Assembly: GCA_028697875.1 (NCBI GenBank)
Contig: JAQVEQ010000077.1
Span: forward strand, 1-12,437
Length of the DNA: 12,437 nucleotides
Reading direction: 5' to 3'
Origin: Novosphingobium sp.
GTDB taxonomy: Bacteria > Pseudomonadota > Alphaproteobacteria > Sphingomonadales > Sphingomonadaceae
The notes beneath the pieces are model-generated. The model ran no database searches and was not told the DNA's origin. It saw only the letters and a program-made list of their open reading frames with translations. The position numbers and the translations under genes are program-made. Numbering within the stretch: the stretch's first letter is position 1; the number at the start of each line of letters is the position of its first letter. Of the stretch, positions 6,104 to 11,188 are shown in pieces.

Positions 6104-6658
6104 ATGTTTATCCGCAGCGAGAGGCTCTTCCTGCGCCCGGCCTTTGCCGAGGATTGGCGGGAAATCCATGCTGGCATTTGCGACGAGGCGGTCGTGCGCA
6201 TGCTGTTGAGCGCGCCGTGGCCCTATCGGGAAAGCGATGCCCGCGCCTTTGCCGCCCTGCCGAGCGAACCGCTGCTGCCGCGGTGCGTCATTACCCTTCC
6301 GGGTGCCGATGGCGCGCCGGTGATCGGCTGCATCGGCCTCGACCGGCGCGCCGACGGGGTCGAACTCGGCTATTGGCTGGCCCGGAAGCACTGGGGACGC
6401 GGCTTTGCGACCGAAGCGGGCCGTGCCATGCTCGCCAGCGCGCGGGCGGTCGGTCACCGGCGGGTCCATGCCGGGCATGCGCTCGACAACGAGGCGTCGG
6501 CCCGCGTGCTCGAAAAGCTGGGTTTCCGGCCGACCGGCGAAGTGCGCTTCCAGTACAGCACCGGGCGCGGCGCCGCCATGGCCACGCGCCGTCTCGTGCT
6601 CGATCTCGACGAGGCGGCAAGGAACGATCCGGAACCGGAAATGTCCGCCGCGGCGTAA
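6104..6658 (+). CDS. GNAT-family N-acetyltransferase, RimJ/RimL-like
   Basis: The 184-residue protein transfers an acetyl group from acetyl-CoA to an amine. It begins with IRSERLFLRPAFAEDW, the typical start of RimJ/RimL-type GNAT enzymes. Motif A is ELGYWLARKHWGRGFATEA near 87-105, where the H-W-G-R-G-F-A loop binds the CoA pyrophosphate. The C-terminal motif DNEASARVLEKLGF at 128-141 is also standard for this group. The acceptor could be a ribosomal protein N-terminus or a small amine; the sequence does not tell. The ATG at 6104 is chosen over one 16 codons upstream because GAGGAGAAG precedes it at a good distance. The gene stands alone between the rpmA terminator and a strong hairpin. Confidence 0.87.
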   Translation: MFIRSERLFLRPAFAEDWREIHAGICDEAVVRMLLSAPWPYRESDARAFAALPSEPLLPRCVITLPGADGAPVIGCIGLDRRADGVELGYWLARKHWGRGFATEAGRAMLASARAVGHRRVHAGHALDNEASARVLEKLGFRPTGEVRFQYSTGRGAAMATRRLVLDLDEAARNDPEPEMSAAA

Positions 6659-6702
6659 CCGCGGTCTGACTGATCCGGGCCGTCATGGTCCCGGAATGAA
6701 AA

Positions 6703-6740
6703 CTCCCCCCTCCGTCCTTGGGGGTTGACGGAGGGGGGAG
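6703..6740. terminator. Strong GC hairpin after the GNAT gene, possible terminator
   Basis: CTCCCCCCTCCGTC (6703-6716) and GACGGAGGGGGGAG (6727-6740) form a perfect 14-bp stem around a ten-base loop containing GGGGG. On the plus strand no T-run follows. On the minus strand the stem is followed by TTTT. It starts 44 nt after the GNAT stop. The position suggests it ends the GNAT message, but the T-run suggests minus-strand termination; the direction is uncertain. Confidence 0.5.
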
Positions 6741-6811
6741 CCGCGACCCGAAGAGCTCTGCCTTCGGGAGCGCATCGCCTGTGCCGTTGTCATTATCGGC
6801 CAATGACGTGC

Positions 6812-6827
6812 GACAAATTCGTTTGTC
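6812..6827. promoter_or_regulatory. Perfect palindrome, candidate TetR operator
   Basis: GACAAATTCGTTTGTC has perfect 6-bp arms (GACAAA/TTTGTC) around TTCG. It lies 112 bp before the start of the TetR-family gene. TetR-type regulators often bind 15-20 bp palindromes upstream of their own gene. The distance is larger than usual and the assignment rests on symmetry and position only. Confidence 0.4.
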
Positions 6828-6939
6828 TCAAGAGCATGGGAAACGGAGCGTGCGCGGGTTTCTTCCTTCTTGCGCTTGCCCTCGTAGATTTCCTCTCTAC
6901 TCTCGTCCTTCGGTCGAACCACTATTTTGGTTTACATAG

Positions 6940-7566
6940 ATGTCAATAAGGAAGCGGTTAACGCCTGAGGAAATCCGTTCTGCGGCGCTCGACGCGGCCG
7001 AAGCGATCCTCATGGAGTTGGGCCCTCAGGCACTGACATTGAAGGCTGTCGCGGCGCGAATCGGCCGCACTCACGCCAATGTGCTGCACCATTTCGGGTC
7101 CGCTGCGGGACTGCACGAAGCCTTGGCCCGGCACATGGCCAACCGTTACAAGGCGCGGATGGTCAAGGTGATCCGCGAACTCCACGAAGGCAAGGTGACG
7201 GTACGCCACATGGTCGAGGTGCTGTTCGATTCGACCGTGGAAGACGGCGGCGTCCAGCTCATGACGTGGCTCTTGCTGACCCGGAACGAGGTCATGCTCG
7301 ATTCGATCATGAAAGCGCTGAAAGAGCAGATCGACGAGTTCGACAATGGCCGGAATGTCGCCAACGGCATGGTCGACCTGGCGATCCTGACTCATCTGGT
7401 AGCCATGGGCGATGCCTTGATGGGCGAAGCGATGACCCGCATGCTGGGGAAGGCGCGCGAACGTCCGCGCGAACTGGTGACGCAGATCATCGAGGACTGG
7501 CTGCGCGCGACCGTGGGTACCGCCACCGGCCCAATCCCGGAGACGTTTTCCCGCGCGGCGGAATAG
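6940..7566 (+). CDS. TetR/AcrR-family transcriptional regulator
   Basis: The 208-residue protein has the TetR N-terminal DNA-binding domain. IRSAALDAAEAILMELG forms helix 1. LTLKAVAARIGRTHANVLHHFGSAAGLHEAL at about 32-62 (shown in parts: the helix-turn-helix is AVAARIGRTHANVLHHFG) matches the family pattern with F/Y-x-K-x-x-L relaxed to FGSAAGL. The C-terminal ligand-binding region is divergent, so the inducer cannot be guessed. The start ATG at 6940 has no Shine-Dalgarno sequence in the upstream 15 bases (TTTACATAG precedes it), which hints at leaderless or weak translation. No other in-frame start fits the HTH. The gene is convergent with ygfZ, with a 9-nt gap. Its targets may be itself or the GNAT gene. 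Confidence 0.87.
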   Translation: MSIRKRLTPEEIRSAALDAAEAILMELGPQALTLKAVAARIGRTHANVLHHFGSAAGLHEALARHMANRYKARMVKVIRELHEGKVTVRHMVEVLFDSTVEDGGVQLMTWLLLTRNEVMLDSIMKALKEQIDEFDNGRNVANGMVDLAILTHLVAMGDALMGEAMTRMLGKARERPRELVTQIIEDWLRATVGTATGPIPETFSRAAE

Positions 7567-7575
7567 CGGCGCGTT

Positions 7576-8313
7576 TCAGCCGATGGCTTCCGCCAGCCAG
7601 ACCGGCATGAGCGCCGGATCGATATCCTCCACCCGCAAGTGGTCGATCGCGAAACCGAGCGTTTCGTAGCACGTCCGCTGCCGAGCCGGGTCCGAGCGGT
7701 CCAGCGGCACCACCATCAGCCGCCGGTTGATCTTGTGCCGCCAGTTCATCCGGGCGGTGTTTTCCTGCCCGACATAGCAACCCTTGGAAAAGCTCACCCC
7801 GTGCAATTCCGCGGCATTGCATTCCAGCCACAGTGTTTCGCCGTCGCCCAGTTCGGCGCGGCCTTCCGTCACGCCCAGGGCTAGGCGGTGCTTCAGCCAG
7901 GCATCGTCGGCGCTTTCGTCATCTTCGGCGACGGGGGCGATCCAGCGTTCGCCCAGGGCCGGAAGGCGCGGGTCGGCTGCCGCCCCGTCGCCGGTATGGC
8001 CGCGCCAGTGGACGCCGAGCCCATCCTCGCGCGCAATCGCGATCTTGCGCCGCACCCGGTAGAGCGACAGCCGCCTGACCAGCGCGTCGGCCACATCGGC
8101 TTCGCAGTCCAGCAGGAACGAATCGTCCGCCCCCGGCCAGACGAGGAAATCGAACAGCACCTTGCCCTGCGGCGTCAGCAGCCCCGTCCACACGGGCAGC
8201 GCCCCTTTGACATCGTTGGTGACGAGCCCCTGGAGAAACGCGGCGGTATCCTCACCGGCCTCCTGCGCGGACAGGCGGATTACGGCGCGGTTGAACAGAC
8301 GGGTCGCGGTCAT
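7576..8313 (-). CDS. ygfZ: YgfZ-type folate-binding Fe-S maintenance / tRNA-modification protein
   Basis: YgfZ proteins are GcvT-like, bind tetrahydrofolate, and support Fe-S enzymes such as the tRNA thiomethylase MiaB. The 245-residue protein has the signature K-G-C-Y-V-G-Q-E at 177-184, including the conserved redox Cys179. An early LQGLVTNDV near 27-35 and TPQGKVLFDFLVW near 47-59 are the standard GcvT-like segments. The length is shorter than E. coli YgfZ (about 326) but usual for alphaproteobacteria. It lies 23 nt downstream of the alcohol dehydrogenase stop with an AAAGGG-type ribosome binding site in between, so it may be cotranscribed. The gene is probably housekeeping, with no clear link to its neighbour's chemistry. 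Confidence 0.9.
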   Translation of the reverse strand: MTATRLFNRAVIRLSAQEAGEDTAAFLQGLVTNDVKGALPVWTGLLTPQGKVLFDFLVWPGADDSFLLDCEADVADALVRRLSLYRVRRKIAIAREDGLGVHWRGHTGDGAAADPRLPALGERWIAPVAEDDESADDAWLKHRLALGVTEGRAELGDGETLWLECNAAELHGVSFSKGCYVGQENTARMNWRHKINRRLMVVPLDRSDPARQRTCYETLGFAIDHLRVEDIDPALMPVWLAEAIG

Positions 8314-8336
8314 GCCGGGTGGAGCCCTTTCTTTCC

Positions 8337-9386
8337 CTATGCCGCTTGGAGCGAGGCCATGTCGATCACGAAGCGATAACGCACGTCGGCCTTTATCAGC
8401 CGGTCGTAGGCCTGGTTGATTTCGTCCATGCGGATCATTTCCACATCCGGCAGGACGCCTTTTTCTGCACAGAAATCAAGCATTTCCTGCGTTTCGGCAA
8501 TCCCTCCAATCGGCGAGCCCGAAACCCGCCGCCGGGCCATCAGCAGGGGGACTGAATTGAGCGTGCCGACCGGGCCGATTTGCCCGACCAGCACCAATGT
8601 GCCGTCCACGTCGAGCAGGGGGAGATAGGGCTGGATATCGTGTTCGACCGGAACCGTGTCGATGATGAGGTCGAGGCTGTTGACCGCGCCGGCCATCGCG
8701 CCGGCATCGCTGGAGACGAGCAGTCCATCGGCGCCGAGCGCGACGGCGTCCGCCCGCTTGGTGTCCGAACGGCTCAGCACGGTAACGTGCGCCCCCATCG
8801 CCGAGGCAAGTTTCACTGCCATGTGGCCCAATCCGCCCAGCCCGATCACGCCGACCCGCGTGCCTTCCTTCACGCCCCAGGTGCGCAGGGGCGAATAAGT
8901 CGTGATCCCGGCGCAGAGCAGCGGCGCCGCTTTGGCGATGTCGAGGGCGTCCGGCACGCGCAGCACGAATTCCTCGCGCACCACGATATGCTTGGAATAG
9001 CCGCCGCGCGTGGGCGTGCCGACCACCGGTTCGAACCCACCGTAAGTGCCCGTGGAGCCATGGCGGCAGAGCTGTTCCTCGCCCTTTTCGCACTGGTCGC
9101 ATTCCATGCAGGCATCGACGAGGCAGCCCACGGCGACATGATCGCCCACCTTGTGCCGAGTTACGTCCGGTCCGACGGCAGTGACGCGGCCGACGATCTC
9201 ATGCCCGGGCACGGCGGGATACTGGGTGAAGCCCCAGTCGTTGCGGGCGTAGTGAAGGTCCGAATGGCAGACCCCGCAATAGAGGATTTCCATCGCCACA
9301 TCGCCGGCCTGCAATGCGCGCCGTTCGAAAGGGAAGGGGGCCAGGGGGCTGTCGCTCGACTGGGCGGCGTATCCGATGGTCTTCAT
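8337..9386 (-). CDS. Zinc-dependent NAD(P) alcohol dehydrogenase, cinnamyl-alcohol/YahK type
   Basis: This 349-residue enzyme interconverts alcohols and aldehydes. The catalytic zinc ligands are visible as Cys40 (GVCHSD), His62-Glu63 (PGHEIVG) and Cys158. The structural zinc site has Cys93, Cys96, Cys99 and Cys107. The Rossmann nucleotide loop GLGGLG is at 182-187, and the following strand ends in VLSRSDTKR, without an acidic residue at its tip. In this family that pattern favours NADPH over NADH. The closest match by eye is the cinnamyl-alcohol dehydrogenase / YahK aldehyde reductase group. The ATG at 9386 has AGAGGAACG upstream; a longer in-frame extension reaching into the MEKHLA gene is out of character. 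It follows the MEKHLA gene after 67 nt and precedes ygfZ. Confidence 0.94.
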   Translation of the reverse strand: MKTIGYAAQSSDSPLAPFPFERRALQAGDVAMEILYCGVCHSDLHYARNDWGFTQYPAVPGHEIVGRVTAVGPDVTRHKVGDHVAVGCLVDACMECDQCEKGEEQLCRHGSTGTYGGFEPVVGTPTRGGYSKHIVVREEFVLRVPDALDIAKAAPLLCAGITTYSPLRTWGVKEGTRVGVIGLGGLGHMAVKLASAMGAHVTVLSRSDTKRADAVALGADGLLVSSDAGAMAGAVNSLDLIIDTVPVEHDIQPYLPLLDVDGTLVLVGQIGPVGTLNSVPLLMARRRVSGSPIGGIAETQEMLDFCAEKGVLPDVEMIRMDEINQAYDRLIKADVRYRFVIDMASLQAA

Positions 9387-9453
9387 GGGGCGTCGTTCCT
9401 CTCTATGCCTGTTCCAGGCCTGTGCTTGTTGTGTGCGGACGGGGCGGGGCCGG

Positions 9454-9966
9454 TCATGCGACGGGCGTCCATCTGTCGAAACAGGCGGCCTGGCCGCGAA
9501 TCGCGCCGTCCGCGTCGAGCAGGTTCCACACGGTAGCCTGCGCGATGCGGAAGCGTCTGCCTCGCTGGGATATGCGGATTCCCGAATAGTCGGAAACGAA
9601 ATTGCGTTCGGTGACCAGAGCGAGGAAGCGCGCCCGTTCGTCGCGCTCCATCGGCTCGGCGGAAAAGCGCGAGCGCATGCGCACGAGGTCTTCCCCGCGC
9701 GTTTCGAACAGGTCGAGCGCGGCCCTGTTGCCATAGAAGAACACCGGGTCGGCCTCGGTGCCATGGGCCAGCACCACCATTGGCGCGTTCCACAGGGCCG
9801 GGGCCGGATCTTCGCCGCCGGGGATGAGCGTATGCCCCGTCACCCGGCGGTAACTGTCGGCAATGAGGGCGATCCTGCCGCTGCCCGCATGGGCTTCGAC
9901 CAGCCGGCGTTCGCCTTCATGCGCGCAGGGCGCATTGTCCGGCCGTGAAGGGGAATTGCCATCCAT
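9454..9966 (-). CDS. MEKHLA domain protein (PAS-like sensor domain)
   Basis: The 170-residue protein is a stand-alone MEKHLA domain, a PAS-related fold first noted in plant HD-ZIP III proteins and present in bacteria. The recognised segments are LWNAPMVVLAHGTEADPVFFYGN in two parts (WNAPMVVLAHGT at 59-70, ADPVFFYGN at 72-80), ALDLFE at 83-88, SRFSAEPMERDER at 99-111, DYSGIRISQRGRRF at 126-139 and ATVWNLLDADG at 144-154. The biochemical role is unknown; ligand or redox sensing is an inference from the PAS likeness. There is no signal peptide or membrane segment. No Shine-Dalgarno sequence precedes the ATG at 9966. It is divergent from the hydrolase gene across a 150-bp spacer and heads the minus-strand group with the dehydrogenase. 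Confidence 0.82.
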   Translation of the reverse strand: MDGNSPSRPDNAPCAHEGERRLVEAHAGSGRIALIADSYRRVTGHTLIPGGEDPAPALWNAPMVVLAHGTEADPVFFYGNRAALDLFETRGEDLVRMRSRFSAEPMERDERARFLALVTERNFVSDYSGIRISQRGRRFRIAQATVWNLLDADGAIRGQAACFDRWTPVA

Positions 9967-10116
9967 GGGCCGAAAGTGGCGGTCCTGCTGCGAGAATCAA
10001 TCCCTCAAACGCATTTCAGTCGCAATATTCGTCGCGTTCGCGCCAATGGGCGTTGCAGTCCTGCGCGGCAGGTGCAAAACGGTGTCAAACACGAGAGGCG
10101 AGAGAAAGGCAGATTC
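9967..10116. other. Divergent promoter region between the MEKHLA and hydrolase genes
   Basis: The 150-bp spacer must hold both promoters. No strong sigma-70 pair was found. It contains a composite inverted repeat at 10053-10077 described separately, and an AGAGAAAGG ribosome binding site at 10101-10109, 7 nt before the hydrolase ATG. Confidence 0.5.
10053..10077. promoter_or_regulatory. Composite inverted repeat, candidate operator or leader hairpin
   Basis: CCTGC (10060-10064) and GCAGG (10068-10072) flank GCG. Outside them, TTGCA (10053-10057) and TGCAA (10073-10077) extend the symmetry, with two extra bases (GT) in the left arm. This gives ten base pairs in total. It lies 39 nt before the hydrolase start. 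It could be an operator or, if transcribed, a hairpin in the leader. Confidence 0.35.
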
Positions 10117-10956
10117 ATGACCGCACAGCCGAAGACCATGGCCTATGGCGAAGGCCAGATCAGCTATCACGAACAGGGCGAGGGCGATGTCCTCTTCATG
10201 CTTCATGGCTCCGGCCCGGGCGTGACCGCATGGATGAACTTCGGCGGTAACCTGCCGGTCTTTGCCGAACATTACCGTTGCATCGCCCCCGATCTGCCGG
10301 GTTACGGCGGCACTACCGCCGTGGCGGGCGACCCCGCCGGTGGCGCGGCGGCGGCGGTGCTGCACATGATGGACCAGATGGGCATCGAAAAGGCCCACAT
10401 GATCGGCAATTCCTATGGCGCGATCGTGGCCGGGCGCTTTGCGGCCGAACACCCCGGCCGGATCGCCAAGCTGGTGACCATCGGCGGGATCGGCGTGCCG
10501 CTCTTCACCGGCTTCCCGTACGAAGGCATCGCGCGCCTGTCCGAATTCGTCGAGAATCCGACGCGCGACATGATCGTCCGCTGGCTGCGTTCGATGGTCT
10601 ACAACCCGGACCTGGTGACCGAGGAACTGATCGAGACCCGCCTTGCCACGGCCAGCGAGCCGGAAGCCAAGGAAACCAACAAGCGGATGTATTCGCGCCA
10701 GGTGCTCGACATGATCGCCGCCGGCATGAGCGGCCCGGACGCGGTGCAGGGCTTTGCCTATCTGCCGAAGATCCAGGCGCCGACGCTGATGACCTGGGGC
10801 CGCGACGACCGCGTGAACCCGCTCGACATCGCGATGATGCCGCTGCGCCTCATCCCCAATGTCGAACTGCACGTCTTTTCCAAGTGCGGCCACTGGGCGA
10901 TGATCGAACAGAAGGATGCTTTCGAACAGGTCGTGCTGGGCTTCCTCAAGCGCTGA
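10117..10956 (+). CDS. Alpha/beta hydrolase of the meta-cleavage product hydrolase type (MhpC/BphD-like)
   Basis: The 279-residue protein has the oxyanion region LHGSGPGVTAW at 29-39, typical of carbon-carbon bond hydrolases acting on ring-cleavage products. The nucleophile elbow is GNSYGA with Ser99. The acid is in WGRDDRVNP (Asp230/Asp231), and the base is His259 in HVFSKCGHWAMIEQ. The SKCGHW signature and following residues closely resemble BphD/MhpC/XylF enzymes, which split 2-hydroxy-6-oxo-dienoates in aromatic degradation. No ring-cleavage dioxygenase or other pathway gene is nearby, so it looks like an orphan and its substrate is unknown. The ATG at 10117 is chosen because AGAGAAAGG precedes it; the upstream in-frame residues are implausible. 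It ends in a strong terminator. Confidence 0.82.
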   Translation: MTAQPKTMAYGEGQISYHEQGEGDVLFMLHGSGPGVTAWMNFGGNLPVFAEHYRCIAPDLPGYGGTTAVAGDPAGGAAAAVLHMMDQMGIEKAHMIGNSYGAIVAGRFAAEHPGRIAKLVTIGGIGVPLFTGFPYEGIARLSEFVENPTRDMIVRWLRSMVYNPDLVTEELIETRLATASEPEAKETNKRMYSRQVLDMIAAGMSGPDAVQGFAYLPKIQAPTLMTWGRDDRVNPLDIAMMPLRLIPNVELHVFSKCGHWAMIEQKDAFEQVVLGFLKR

Positions 10957-10976
10957 CCGTTTCGCACTTTGCATGG

Positions 10977-11010
10977 AAAGGGCGCGTCGCGGTGTGCGGC
11001 GCGCCCTTTT
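10977..11010 (+). terminator. Intrinsic terminator of the hydrolase gene
   Basis: A stem starting with AAAGGGCGCG at 10977 pairs with CGCGCCCTTT ending at 11009, extended inside by a T-G pair and CGC/GCG around a GGTGT loop. It is followed directly by T and C bases. It lies 21 nt after the hydrolase stop. Confidence 0.8.
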
Positions 11011-11188
11011 CCTATGGCCTGTCCTACAGGGGCGCTATGTGGCAAAGGGCGGGCATGGGTTCGACTCCGCCTCCTTACTGCGCGTTTTCCGGCATTTTGC
11101 CGGGGTGCCGGGGGGAGGGTGGATTTCGGCTCTTGAACAGTGTCAACTGTGTCAACTTCGTCCCTGCTGAACCGATAAAGGCCGCCCG
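11011..11188. other. Leader region of the dihydroorotase-family gene
   Basis: The 178-bp spacer has a small stem-loop CCGGCATTTTGCCGG at 11089-11103. It has a perfect tandem repeat of GTGTCAACT at 11140-11157. The sequence TTGAACAGTGTCAA at 11133-11146 fits TTGA-N6-TCAA. AAAGG at 11177-11181 is the ribosome binding site, 7 nt before the ATG. No clear -35/-10 pair was found. Confidence 0.5.
11140..11157 (+). repeat. Tandem 9-bp direct repeat upstream of the dihydroorotase-family gene
   Basis: GTGTCAACT occurs twice head to tail with no mismatch. It ends 31 nt before the start codon, where operator sites often lie. On the minus strand it contains two TTGACA hexamers, but neither has a -10 at the right distance. 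Confidence 0.6.

Larger units (their letters stand above)
6659..6939. other. Non-coding spacer between the GNAT and TetR genes
   Basis: This 281-bp region has no ORF with convincing coding character on either strand. It contains a long GC hairpin at 6703-6740, a perfect palindrome at 6812-6827 and an AT-richer stretch just before the TetR start (about 6923-6939). The last of these probably holds the regulator's promoter, although no clear -35/-10 pair could be assigned. Confidence 0.5.

Noticed and set aside
6683..6922. 79-codon GTG-start frame on the minus strand in the GNAT-TetR spacer
   Set aside because: It runs through the 14-bp hairpin, has no ribosome binding site and its composition is unlike a folded protein.
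11057..11074. GGGTTCGACTCCGCCTCC, resembling the T-arm and 3' end of a tRNA or tmRNA
   Set aside because: The bases before TTCGACT do not pair with those after it beyond two G-C pairs, and no acceptor or other arms are present. A decayed attachment site is possible, but no integrase or second copy was seen.
11140..11157. Two TTGACA hexamers on the minus strand as promoters
   Set aside because: Neither has a -10-like hexamer 16-18 nt downstream, and no minus-strand gene lies between here and the hydrolase terminator.
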